Positions 21,296 through 31,472 of a DNA stretch of 64,000 nucleotides are shown here, one piece after another. The notes under the pieces are model-generated. The model did no database searches and had not been told where the DNA came from. It saw nothing but the letters and a program-made list of their open reading frames with translations. Source of the stretch: Yarrowia lipolytica (taxonomy: Eukaryota > Ascomycota > Dipodascomycetes > Dipodascales). Position 1 is the first letter of the stretch. The number at the start of each line of letters is the position of its first letter. Both the position numbers and the translations under genes were made by a program. The stretch lies in assembly GCF_001761485.1 (NCBI RefSeq), contig NC_090772.1, forward strand, positions 2,726,501 to 2,790,500, read 5' to 3'.

Positions 21296-21901
21296 ATGCG
21301 CTTTTTGGTCACGGCTGAACAGGCCAACACGGTTCTGGTCAAGAAAGGAGAGACGGTTCGTCGTTTGGAAACATCTCTCAACGTCAAGCTGAGTCTGTCG
21401 TCGTTCAAGGGCCAGTCGGATCGAGTTCTCTACATCACAGGAACCGCTGAAAACAGTAGCAGGGCAATAGGAGCTCTGGTACGGATTTGGAGTGACGATA
21501 CAACACCATTTGCAGTTCGAATGCTCATTCCAGAGCCACTGATGATCAAAGTGGTCGGGTTTCGAGGAACATCCCTTCAAAGACTTCACATGAAAAGTGG
21601 AGCCAAACTGGAGGCCCAAAAAAGACGCCTGCCTGGCTCGACTGATAGATTGCTGGTCGCTACAGGCGTGGCAGACACTTTGCATCGAGCTGTGTACTTC
21701 ACTGCCCTGATATTCGAAGACTACAAGTTTCTACTTCATCGAAAATACCCATCTTTGAGAAACTACGTGCCTGCTGGTAAGGTCGTGGAAGAGAAGCCCT
21801 TTCGGCAAATGATGGTGCTAGTCTGCGATTCGGACTACCTGGAGAGGCTGAAGAAAGGCGAGCTGAAGGTGGACGTTAACAAGTTGCAGGTAGTTGGTTA
21901 G
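21296..21901 (+). CDS. Two-KH-domain RNA-binding protein
   Basis: A 201-residue protein. KH1 is at about residues 2-66 (RFLVTAEQANTVLVKKGETV and on) and KH2 at about 76-145 (VRMLIPEPLMIKVVGFRGTS and on). The pattern resembles type I KH domains of the PCBP/Hek2/Pbp2 kind. The GxxG loop that grips RNA is intact in KH2 (GFRG) but reads VKKG in KH1, so KH1 may bind weakly or serve structurally. The third KH of Hek2-like proteins is absent. The frame opens with a GTG two codons earlier; the ATG at 21296 is used here. It stands alone between long intergenic regions. Confidence 0.72.
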   Translation: MRFLVTAEQANTVLVKKGETVRRLETSLNVKLSLSSFKGQSDRVLYITGTAENSSRAIGALVRIWSDDTTPFAVRMLIPEPLMIKVVGFRGTSLQRLHMKSGAKLEAQKRRLPGSTDRLLVATGVADTLHRAVYFTALIFEDYKFLLHRKYPSLRNYVPAGKVVEEKPFRQMMVLVCDSDYLERLKKGELKVDVNKLQVVG

Positions 21902-23103
21902 TTCTACGAGCATATCAAGAGTCATAGTTATAAATTAGTCATTGAGTGTCCCGTTGGCAGTAGTAGCAGTGCAGTGTACCGACATAGGTGCAATTGGCGA
22001 TATTGCAACCCTAGAGCGATTTAAGAGCTACGGGAGGTTTTAGAGGATTCTGATACGACAATAGGTCTGAAAGTCACATGTCTCCCTGCCAGTTCACGTG
22101 TTTCTAGCGCTTATGACCAACCAGTGTAGCTCGTCCATGTGCTTCGGACAAAACCACAAGAACGACGCATTCCACAGTCTCAATGTCATTGTTTGGTTTT
22201 TTCGTTACAAACGTGAGTAGAGAAAGATCGTGCAGCGTTACTGTCATCTTTTCTTACGTTCACTCTTCTAGAGTCCATCTCTCTATCTTACATTAGTCCG
22301 AACCTCCACCACGACTACTCGTCATAGAGAACAGAAATAAGAGTTGAATTCGGCACAATAGCGGGCTCGATCACAACATAACCAGCTCTATGGCTTCCAT
22401 CGTCCAGTTACTCGGCCTGGCTCATCTTGCTCAGTGTTTGCATTTTTCAACCAATCATTCTGATTATTAATCCATGGGTTCCCTGTGTTGAACAATGACC
22501 CTGGAAGCGGATCAACATACCGAAGTGGGGGTGGCGAGATGGAGGGGTACAAGAACAGTACATACTGCACCACCTTAGTGGAGAAATACCCCGGACGACC
22601 GAGGGCGAGTTACTAAGCGCATCACGTGACCAGAACTGGGCCATGATTCAGGTGACACACACCCATTTTCGACGCGCTAGTTTCTCATAGGTGTCAATGT
22701 AACGGTTACAATGGTTAATAGAAAAAAAGGTGGGGGCTTCCCTTTTAAGCCTGTGGGGTAATGAAGGCTAATTTGAGTGTGAAAAATGGCTGTCGGGTGT
22801 AACACGAAATCTCCGAAATGGCGTTTCGAAACATCCGAGAGGTGAAAGACAAAAGTTTTCGAAAATGGTGAGTGATTCTTAGCCGATTTGTATACTTTTG
22901 CCGTTTTCCTTTCTGGCGATTTTCTCAATTGCGCACATTACTCGGAATAGCATGGGGTGCTCCTCATGTTTGGCTCAACAGCTAACTCGCACAATCATAT
23001 GCAGTTATCTCCGCGTTCTGCAGGTCCTTATAAAAGTGACTACATATATACAGACACGTACACTCCCATCACCACCAGGCTATCTCAGCTCAGCTTGCGC
23101 ACC
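21902..23103. other. Intergenic region with the esterase promoter
   Basis: No supported gene over 1.2 kb. A CACGTG lies near 22624, and a TATA box sits near the right end. Confidence 0.55.
23029..23035 (+). promoter_or_regulatory. TATA box of the esterase gene
   Basis: TATAAAA, 69-75 bp upstream of the ATG at 23104. It supports choosing that ATG rather than the longer GTG-opened frame that begins upstream of the TATA box. Confidence 0.6.
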
Positions 23104-24108
23104 ATGGAATCACTCGTCGAGGCTCGAAAAACAATTGGAAAATGGGCGCTGACGTCCTTCTTTGAGGGTCTGTCGGCTGCTGGAAAACTGCACCCTCAGA
23201 GTGATCCCAAAAAGCACGGAGTGGAGGTTGTGAGTAACATCCGGTACCGCGAGACCTCGCCACCGCAAAAGTCGCACTACCACCTGCTGGACGTCTACCG
23301 ACCCATCAAGCGAGACGGACCTCTACCCGTGGTTCTCTATGTCCACGGAGGAGCCTTTCGAATTCTCTCAAAGGACACGCACTGGATCATGGCCCTGGCG
23401 TTTGCCCGAAGAGGATACGTGGTGGCCAACATTAACTATCGACTGGCTCCCGAACGCCCCTTTCCCGCCGCCCTCGAGGACTCGTGCTACGCCTTTAAGT
23501 GGGTCATCGACAACATTGCAGACTACGGAGGAGACGTGTCACAGCTGGTGCTGGCTGGAGAATCGGCTGGAGCCAATCTTGTGACTGCTCTGTCCATCTG
23601 TGCCACCTACGCGCGACCTGAACCGTACGCTCAGATGGTCTTCAACACCAACGTTGCTCCCAAAGTCGTTCTTCCCGCATGTGGAGTGCTGCAAGTGTCA
23701 GACGTGGACCGGTTTGCACGTCAGAAGGATATCCCCACCTGGGTCGTGGACCGACTCGAAGAGGTGGCGTTTGGATACATTGGACGCAAGGCCACAGCTA
23801 ACGTCGGAGACAGGGACACAGAATTGGCCAACCCGCTATTGATTCTTGAGTCGGACGTGGAACCAGTACGACCCCTGCCTGCGTACTTTGCCACCTGTGG
23901 AACGAAGGATGTTCTTATCTACGACACCAAGCGGCTCATCCCCGCACTGGAGAAGCATGGAGCAGTTGCAGAGGCCATCTATTACCCCGGAGAGATCCAC
24001 GCCTTCCATGCCTTGTTGTTTAGAAAGGCCGCAAAGAAATGTTGGGTTGACCAGCTGCGTTTCACCAAGCGAATTCTCAACAAGGACAAGGAGAAGGCAA
24101 AGTTGTAG
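23104..24108 (+). CDS. Alpha/beta-hydrolase of the HSL (fold-3) esterase family
   Basis: A 334-residue protein. The oxyanion-hole motif HGGAF is at about residues 81-85 and the nucleophile elbow GESAG at about 152-156 (Ser 154). The likely Asp is in CGTKDVLIYD (about 269) and the His in GEIHAFH (about 299), giving a complete catalytic triad. The segment INYRLAPERPFPAALED is typical of hormone-sensitive-lipase-like esterases, which cleave short acyl or acetyl esters. There is no signal peptide or membrane segment, so it is probably cytosolic or lipid-droplet associated. The exact substrate is unknown; steryl-acetate deacetylase-like activity is one option. Confidence 0.85.
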   Translation: MESLVEARKTIGKWALTSFFEGLSAAGKLHPQSDPKKHGVEVVSNIRYRETSPPQKSHYHLLDVYRPIKRDGPLPVVLYVHGGAFRILSKDTHWIMALAFARRGYVVANINYRLAPERPFPAALEDSCYAFKWVIDNIADYGGDVSQLVLAGESAGANLVTALSICATYARPEPYAQMVFNTNVAPKVVLPACGVLQVSDVDRFARQKDIPTWVVDRLEEVAFGYIGRKATANVGDRDTELANPLLILESDVEPVRPLPAYFATCGTKDVLIYDTKRLIPALEKHGAVAEAIYYPGEIHAFHALLFRKAAKKCWVDQLRFTKRILNKDKEKAKL

Positions 24109-24331
24109 ACAGAACAAGTGAATCACTTGTAGGTATCTATCTAATATGACTAACATGCTTTATAAGACATTTAATAAGAGTCGGGTAACGTTTTTACACA
24201 GCTACTCAACAGTGCTAATACTACAGTCACAACTGAAATACAGTACTAAAAGATACACCATCAAGGTGCTATAAATAAATAAATCTCTATGAACACAATC
24301 AAAAGTGATCCTGCACTCAGGGACAGCATTA

Positions 24332-25471
24332 TCACAGAGTCATCCTCTGAATCTCTTCGCTGGTATCTTGAACCTGTCGGTTGCTCCTTTTGGCTCCTGT
24401 GGGACTAGCAGACATTATGGGAGAGCTCAGACCAGGAGAAACAGCTCGCCTCTTCAACACAGGGTCGTAATCACCAGCTACTCGCTTCCGCTTAGGCCGA
24501 GCGGTATCAGAATCCGAGTGCTCATCAATCACATGTTCAAAGTAATCAACGTAATTTGGATAGGGAACGTCACGTGCAGGAAAGGCAGCTGTATCGCGGG
24601 ACATGCCACTCTCCTCTACGGCATCCTCACGCAGCGCACACGTGATTGCTGACTCGTGGCGCATTTCCGAGTCCAAAGGTGCATTTTCCTCGACTAGATC
24701 ACGTGAGATACGCAGAAACGACTTGGGTTTGGGCTTCATGTTCTTGCGGTTGTTGGCGGAAACCATTCGGATGGCCATTTCAGGCAGCAAAGGTGACTCG
24801 GCAGGAGAAGTTGCTGCTAAAGAGGGAGAGCCAATAGAGGGAGTGATGGGGGGATCACGAGGATGAAAGTTGTCACGTGAGTGGAACGGTGAATGCGAGT
24901 CACGCGATGCAAAGGGGGAGTTTGAGTCACGAGGTGCCTGGAAGTCGCCCCGGGAAAAGGAGTCTCTTCGTAGCCCTGGATGAATGGTCTCACCATTGGT
25001 GTTGATGCGAGAAAGGAACGGGTCACGAGACAAGTCACGTGGGCTCGGTTGAACCAGTGCGTCTCGTGACGGCGTACTTAGTAGGCTTGGTCTTCGGCTT
25101 CTCCCACCTGTTCCTCCACCCCATTCCTCCATAGTTGGACTTTTTGCAAAGCCCACTTCTGAGATGCTCGATCTTCTGCTTGACGATGCACTGAGCGATG
25201 ATCGTCGTCGTAAAAGTGTTGGAAGCACCGGAGTAGGGTTTCTGCCCCGGGTGTCGTTTTCACTCTCGTAGTAGATGCTGGTGGATGCGTTTGTATCGTC
25301 ACTGCTATCACTGCTGTCGCTACTTGAGTCGTGTAACGCCTGGGGCGTTTTTGTGTTTCCCAGAGAAGACACGGACGACGAAGACGTGTGTCCAAATAGT
25401 TTCCCGTGCAGAGGGGTGTTTTGGCGGCTGGGTATAGCTGGGGTCGGTACTGGAGTCGAGGCTCTGTCCAT
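24332..25471 (-). CDS. Ser/Arg-rich disordered protein, function unknown
   Basis: A 379-residue protein starting at ATG 25471. Most of it is low-complexity: a Ser/Asp run near residues 48-62, RRRSSLSASSSRRSS near 88-102, and a central region with repeated SRD tripeptides (about ten SRD or PRD units). One ordered-looking block, KPKPKSFLRISRDLVEENAP, precedes a basic segment RPKRKRVAGDYDPVLKRR that could be a nuclear localisation signal, and the end is EEIQRMTL. I do not recognise the family; a phosphorylated nuclear regulator is a guess. Several SRD units are encoded by TCACGTGA-type palindromes. Confidence 0.68.
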   Translation of the reverse strand: MDRASTPVPTPAIPSRQNTPLHGKLFGHTSSSSVSSLGNTKTPQALHDSSSDSSDSSDDTNASTSIYYESENDTRGRNPTPVLPTLLRRRSSLSASSSRRSSISEVGFAKSPTMEEWGGGTGGRSRRPSLLSTPSRDALVQPSPRDLSRDPFLSRINTNGETIHPGLRRDSFSRGDFQAPRDSNSPFASRDSHSPFHSRDNFHPRDPPITPSIGSPSLAATSPAESPLLPEMAIRMVSANNRKNMKPKPKSFLRISRDLVEENAPLDSEMRHESAITCALREDAVEESGMSRDTAAFPARDVPYPNYVDYFEHVIDEHSDSDTARPKRKRVAGDYDPVLKRRAVSPGLSSPIMSASPTGAKRSNRQVQDTSEEIQRMTL

Positions 25472-25935
25472 TTCTATGGGGAGTTGGTTTGCGGAAAAAA
25501 GAAGTCGATGGACGTATTTGTGGCGCTAATTTCAGTCGGGCTAAAGGCGGTATGGTTGGTTTTGAGGACTGGCTGCGGTTTTTGAAGCTGCTGGAGAAAT
25601 GGGTCTGCTACGTAAGAAACGTGGTGTTGCACTGATATTTAATATGCATGTGGGGCATTTAAGGTTGGTAGCATTTAGTGGGGGAAATAGTAGGAGAAAT
25701 AGTGGGGGTGCACGATAGTGTCTGAAGAACAGTTCAAAGAGATGCTAGAGAAACTGTAGACGTTTAATATTGTAATTATTGAGTCTAGTTATCTCTAAAT
25801 GACCAAATTCCAGCTGGATAAGTTGTATTTTCGAACAGAAACATAGACATACAAAGGCACCCTCATATGTATATTTAGTTAGCTTTGTCCAATCATTTAG
25901 GAGTTTTGTTAATAGCGTACTAGGTCATGAAGTAG
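25472..25935. other. Intergenic region upstream of the Ser-rich gene
   Basis: About 460 bp, AT-rich, no gene seen; ends at the LINE target-site duplication. Confidence 0.55.
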
Positions 25936-26469
25936 AATTGTCATGTCCAACAGGGTTTGCTTCAATTCCTGAAGGAAGCCCAGATGTGTTTCTACGATGG
26001 ACAACCGCCAGCACTTCACGATGAGCGAGAGTAGCGACAGTAGCAAGCGTAAAAGGCGGCCGAGGCCACCGAGAGAAACAGCCGTAGCAGGGCGCCGTAG
26101 TCACCACAGGGGACGCAGAAACCAAACCAATTGACGAAGAAGAACCACAAGGGAGACGTTTTCAAAAGGCAATGCAAAACGAAGAGGGCAAATGGAAGGA
26201 TTGAGATTAGAGAAACTGGAGACTGGAAGTGGCGTTTTTCCCCGATGAACGAACAAACCACGCTGGTGGTAGGTCGATGGACGATTGGCGTTGAGTTTTG
26301 TCGGTATATTGAGTGAATCGTCCCGTTGTAGTGGATTTTGTAGTTTGTCAAGTAATATTTCGAGTAGTTAGTTGGTGTGTTGTGGAAGGTAAATATATAT
26401 AGTTATTCTTTCACAGCAAAGTTATAATTAAATGAATGTTTATGCAAAAAAAAAAAAAAAAAAATTGTC
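25936..26469 (+). mobile_element. 5'-truncated LINE copy with 7-bp target duplication
   Basis: The element body is 25943-26464 on the plus strand. It begins inside the last 31 codons of ORF2 (stop at 26032-26034), carries a 3' UTR and ends in A19 (26446-26464). AATTGTC at 25936-25942 is repeated at 26463-26469, a target-site duplication sharing bases with the tail. The first roughly 110 bases and the last roughly 60 before the tail match the 3' end of copy 2, but the middle of the 3' UTR (from about 26260 to 26400) is unrelated to it. This is a typical dead-on-arrival LINE insertion. Confidence 0.93.
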
Positions 26470-26760
26470 GACTATTGACTGGACAATTACCATAAAACAT
26501 CTACAACTAGTAATTGTTGCTACCTGGCCAGTGTAAGACAACTGCTATGGAACTTCATAGAGTATTTCAATCAGTATATTTAATTTATATTCTATGAATG
26601 AAGCGGCTGTATCACAATAGGACACTGTAGATAGGTGTGCATGGTATGTACCTGGAGACAGGTGATGTTACAAGTCTTCCCTTAGGTCACAGTCGTGTCG
26701 TTTCTGCCTTCCTTTCGTAGAGGTTATCTGAAGGCGACGTTTCTTATCACGATTGCACGT

Positions 26761-27891
26761 CTAGTACTCCACCCACTGAACCAGCTGCTTCTTACCTCCG
26801 CCCTTCTGAGCCTTTCCAAGGGCGTCCAAAAACTCGGACAGAACAACGTCGTTACCCTTGCTGAAGTCCAGAGTCGAAATGTTAACGGGAGGAGCCACAA
26901 ACTTCTTTTCTCGGTAGAACTTGAAGATGTTCTCAATGGTCTTAGCCTTCTCTTCAGGGTGCTTATCGGCCCATCGAGTCAGCCAGTAGCCCTTGGCAGT
27001 GATGTCCTTGAAGATAAAAGGGCCAGTGGGGAACGTAAGAGGCTTCTTAGACATGCCTCCGTAAGTGACAATGGATCCTCCGGCTCCCAGCTGTCGCATG
27101 ATGGAAGTGGCGCTCTTTCCTCCAATACAGTTGAGAGCCAGCTTAATCTTTCCGCCGGTCCAGGACTTGATCTGCTTGGAAAACAACTTATCCGAGGCCT
27201 CCTCCTCAGTGATTACGTGGGTGGCGCCCAGATCGGTGAGTTCCTTCTTGAGCACTTCGAGATCAGGACGATCTCTGACCACAGAGATGCTCTTGAGACC
27301 TCGGATGTGGCCAATCTGAATAGCTGCTCGCCCAACACCGCTGTTACCACCGTTCTGAATGAACCAGTCGCCCTCCTTGAGGTCCTTGAGCATCTCGTAA
27401 GCAGTAGAGGGGTTAACAGACACAGTGGTAGCCTGCACCTTGGTGAGATCAGTGTTGTCAATCTTCACAACGGTGTCAGCCTCCACCAGAGCATGTGATC
27501 GCCAGGTTCCAAAGCATGTCTTTCGAGGAAGAACCCAGTCGCCCTTCTTCAGTCCAGACTTGGCACCGGGATCAAGCACCTGGAACAGACCCTCGTTGCC
27601 TCCAATAGCAGCGTCTTCGTTGTTGATCTGGACGGATTTGGGAGGCACAGAGGGATAAACGCCCTCCAATTGGTTAATGTCAGCCGGGTTGATAGTGAAT
27701 CCGAGCGACTTAAGCAGCACCTGGTTCTCCAGAGGCTTCTCAATGGGATACTCCAGCACCTGGATCACGTCCTTGGGCTCGCCAGTTTGGGAGAAGACAA
27801 ACGCCCGGCCAACGGAGTTAAATCGCAGACCAAAAGAGGGCGTTCCAAAGCCGGATCGTGCCAATTGAGAGGTTCGAAGTGTTCGTAGCAT
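26761..27891 (-). CDS. ETR1: Mitochondrial 2-enoyl thioester reductase (mtFAS II)
   Basis: A 376-residue member of the medium-chain dehydrogenase/reductase superfamily. It reduces trans-2-enoyl-ACP with NADPH in mitochondrial fatty acid synthesis, which supplies the lipoate precursor. NPADINQLEGVYPS contains the family's catalytic Tyr (about residue 77) and NGGNSGVGRAAIQ (about 180-193) is the NADPH-binding loop. The first roughly 25 residues (MLRTLRTSQLARSGF) form a mitochondrial presequence. Size matches yeast Etr1 (380). The frame extends 27 codons upstream to a TTG; the ATG at 27891 is chosen for the presequence. Confidence 0.94.
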   Translation of the reverse strand: MLRTLRTSQLARSGFGTPSFGLRFNSVGRAFVFSQTGEPKDVIQVLEYPIEKPLENQVLLKSLGFTINPADINQLEGVYPSVPPKSVQINNEDAAIGGNEGLFQVLDPGAKSGLKKGDWVLPRKTCFGTWRSHALVEADTVVKIDNTDLTKVQATTVSVNPSTAYEMLKDLKEGDWFIQNGGNSGVGRAAIQIGHIRGLKSISVVRDRPDLEVLKKELTDLGATHVITEEEASDKLFSKQIKSWTGGKIKLALNCIGGKSATSIMRQLGAGGSIVTYGGMSKKPLTFPTGPFIFKDITAKGYWLTRWADKHPEEKAKTIENIFKFYREKKFVAPPVNISTLDFSKGNDVVLSEFLDALGKAQKGGGKKQLVQWVEY

Positions 27892-29275
27892 GTCGTTTGA
27901 GTAGAAGTTGTAACCAGCTTGCTCGTTGCGGAAATTTAAAAGTGGATAAGAGATTGAGTTACCCTTTTCCAAATGAGTGATGAAAGATGAAGACGAGTGT
28001 ATAATGGGGTATAGAATCGAAGATGAATTTCTGAATAAACCATTTTGTTGTAAATTTCGTCATAAATTGATTTGTTTGTTTTTCCCGCCAAAATAACTCC
28101 TTTTTTTACCCTTTTTAACTGACCGCCTGACCCATAAGGTTCTCAATATAATGGTTGGGGTACATGCAGAATTGTGGAGTGAGCAGCCAGGTGGTTTTGT
28201 CGTTTCTCAGAAGAAGAAATGAGCACCTGAACAGGCCAAATAGACAAATAAATTACTGGTCGCAATTTCTGCCATTTTTTTCGACTTTATTCTATATACC
28301 AATCCATATCTCTCCATTCGCAACATCACCAAATGTCAACGTTCGGAGCAAAGCCGGAACTCTATTTTTAGACTGAATCTTTGGGTGAAAAAATCAGCTG
28401 GTTATGTAAGCAAAGGTACAGTAATGCACTGGCAATTTGAGACGATGAGCTGCTCTTTGTCTCAAGGAGCTGTGCTAGTGAGTCAATCAAATCATCAGCT
28501 GATATGTGCTGATATAACGTTATAAACTGAGCAAGACCCCGTTGAAAAGTTCCCAAGTGAACCCTGTGCCGACTGCAACTACGCCTTGTATCGAAGACCC
28601 CTTAGATCTATAAGTAGAGTGGCGTGTTTGACCGGTTCTGAAACATTATTGCTGCAGCGCTCGTATTCGCTACCCGAGACAATGGGTTTACAAGGGGAGA
28701 CAGTAGTGTAACTTTCCTCGAGGAGGAGGCTAGCGCAGTGAGTGGTGTTCGGGTAAGTATTCAGAGAAGAGGTTGGTTTTTTGGATATTGAGCAATTGGG
28801 TTAATTGTGTAGTATATACTGTAGTTAACTGTTGACTCGGTATTGACCTCTGAACGCAGTTGCCAAACATAATCTCCTCTTGACGGAAGTCTCAATGTGA
28901 GACAGACAATCATAGAAGTGTATATATGTTAATTGGAGAGCAGAGTTGAGCGTCGAATCAAGGGTTTATATCCTGATCGAAACCATCAGGGCCATGGGTC
29001 TTTTCCAAACTAGAACAGTCGTACGGTACGTCTCTGTACAGTCACTATCAGATCACATTGTAAAAGTAGGCTTCTTGTCAGCTCAACGTTATTGTCCGAG
29101 TTCAAGAACTGAGACTTGCAACCACAATTAATTGTGATACTCTCCTTCGTTCCTGTGCACTCACTCTACCAAGTATCTACATTCGCCTAGAGCTTCTGAA
29201 TACAACAATAAATCATTACTCAACGTTAGACAAAGGTCACTCTAGCGACTTCGTATGCAGCTCTGGGGGGACATT
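27892..29275. other. Intergenic region
   Basis: About 1.4 kb between the start of ETR1 and the 3' end of the flavodoxin-like gene. I see no supported gene; open frames of about 60-70 codons lack domains. Confidence 0.55.
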
Positions 29276-29881
29276 TTAAAACTTGACCTTGGAAACGGTC
29301 TCGTAGAAAGCCTTGCCCTGGCCCTCGTGCATGTCGAGCTCGAGCTTGGAAGGCTGTCGAGAACCATCAGAAGCTGCGTAGGCTCCAGCTCCCCAAGGAG
29401 AGCCACCGTGGACCTCCTGGAGGTTGGTCTGTAGGGCAAAGGTGTTCTTGTAGCCCAGAGGAACGTAGATGAGGCCGTGGTGAGCCACAACAGACAGGCA
29501 GTTGAGAACAGTCACCTCCTGTCCTCCTCCGGGGGTTCCGGTGGAGACAAAGAAGCCAGCATACTTGCCGTGGAGGGCGCCGGAGGCCCAGAGACCACCG
29601 GTAGCGTCCCAGAAGGACTTCCACTGGGCAGGCATGTTTCCAAATCGAGTGGGAACGCCAAACAGGAAGGCGTCGTAGGTTGCCAGAACCTCGGGGGTCA
29701 TGACGGGGTCATTGGCAGGGCCGGGGGCGTGGAGAGCCTTGAGGGTGGCCTCGTCAAGGGTCTCGGGGATTCGGAAGATGTCAGCCTGGCCACCGGCGGC
29801 AACAATGCCTCGCTTGATGGCCTCGGCGAGGGTTCGGACGTGGCCCCAGGTGGAGTAGTAGATGATAGCGATCTTGACCAT
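29276..29881 (-). CDS. Flavodoxin-like NAD(P)H:quinone reductase, WrbA/Pst2 family
   Basis: A 201-residue FMN protein. The N-terminal phosphate-binding loop ([17 protein letters not shown], residues 5-21), the family block [22 protein letters not shown] (about 77-98) and the GTPGGGQE segment identify WrbA-type quinone oxidoreductases. These reduce quinones by two electrons and protect against oxidative stress. Length is that of Pst2 (198). It is cytosolic or eisosome-associated by analogy. It diverges from a paralogue at 31473 across 1.6 kb. Confidence 0.93.
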   Translation of the reverse strand: MVKIAIIYYSTWGHVRTLAEAIKRGIVAAGGQADIFRIPETLDEATLKALHAPGPANDPVMTPEVLATYDAFLFGVPTRFGNMPAQWKSFWDATGGLWASGALHGKYAGFFVSTGTPGGGQEVTVLNCLSVVAHHGLIYVPLGYKNTFALQTNLQEVHGGSPWGAGAYAASDGSRQPSKLELDMHEGQGKAFYETVSKVKF

Positions 29882-31472
29882 GTTTGTGTTTGTAGTGAGG
29901 ATTATGGGAGATGATGGAGGGGCACTACTAGGGTGACAGGTGGTCTATATATGTCTTTTGGAGCTCCATGACGTTTGTGTTATTACCAATTATTGGTGGT
30001 TAGGTTGGGTTGCATTTTGGGAGACTTTCGAGAAGGGGCAAAAGTGGTCGGATCTGGGCGGGAAAAGGCGGAATTTGGGCAGAATCTGTCCAGGAATCGA
30101 TTGGTGATATCAATTCCCGCGCCAGCCGGCTTTTCACACTCGTTTTCACCTTCCCATAGTGACACGTTGAGACGTTGAAAATAAGCTCCCACCCCAAACC
30201 CCGTTTGGGTCGCTCTTAGCATGTCTGACTAAAGGTGCATTAGTGGTGATAAATAGAAACAAAAAAGAAAGGCGGGTTTGGGGGAAACGATAGGAGAGCT
30301 GCCGCAGCGACTCTGGGTTAGGTCTTGCAACGCCCACTTGTAGTAGGGTGGTAATTGTATAGTCGGGGTAGGGTTAGGTGTTTCACTTGAAGGAAACGTG
30401 CCCAATGTGCCATGTTGAGGAGGTCTACTATCGTCGGATTCGTTAGGTCTGTATAGTCGTGTTGGCGATGCGGGAGTTCGGCACGATTAGCGAAAAGAAA
30501 AAGGCCCGAGGCTTTGTCTGGTACAGTAACTCGTAGTTTCACCGTTGGTAGATTGCGCCATCGGACGTTGTACGGTTTACAGGGGTACAGTTTGGTGACG
30601 ACGACTCCCACCGGCCGTCAATTATCATCATGACCAAATCTGTAGTCAGCTTGAATTTGGGTTCGGATGCAACGGGCAGACGCGATGATAAAAGTGGATG
30701 ATATCATGGACATGGACCAATCTGGCACTGTATCAGCCGTCAATCTGATGGACTAAATGTCAGTCTGGCTGGACCTGACTATTTGAGATGTAGATAAGAC
30801 TAGCATTGACAAACTAAGCGCATGTGATGATTGTGTTGATTGTGGGATCGATACGGGTGCACAACGCTTGTGTATGCATCACCATGTATACTGGATGAGG
30901 CTGAGCATTTGTCAGGGTCACGGCCAGATATCAACCATTAGTAATGTTTCTGCATTAGTAAATCGGAGCAATTGTGATTAATCCCCAGAACCAAACCAAA
31001 ACGCCATCTCTAACTTTCTCACAGTACGTACTTGTACGAACTTGTACACAAGTGCATACGCCGTTATTACGACCGGGCGACTACCACACCCGATCATGAA
31101 CAAGGTATCCCGTGTGCTGGATTAGGTGCACACCACACGGCAGATTTATGTTTAGGCACTTGTATAACTATAGGGCGAATGGTGTGATATCATGTGACTT
31201 GGGAGCTGGGGATGATACGAGACACGGAGTTGGCACAGGCGGCGATTGTGCAGAGCCAAGCGCCGACCTATCTGGTTCCCGCACGTCACGCCTCTACCAG
31301 TCGAGATTCTTGGTCTCGCTAATTTTTAAGGTTCCAGAGTCGACTTTGTATATTGGTAATGCGCTGGTAATCAAAAGTCAAAGTTGAAATAAGCTCACAG
31401 CCCAGCAACATAAAGACACTGGTGATTGTCGCTGAGTCGGACAGCTCGACAAACCGACCTTTATAATTAACC
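29882..31472. other. Divergent intergenic region between two flavodoxin-like paralogues
   Basis: About 1.6 kb; presumably holds both promoters. It contains GTACTTGTAC-type words near 31027-31050. The frame at 30318-30611 (minus) shows no domain. No supported gene. Confidence 0.55.
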
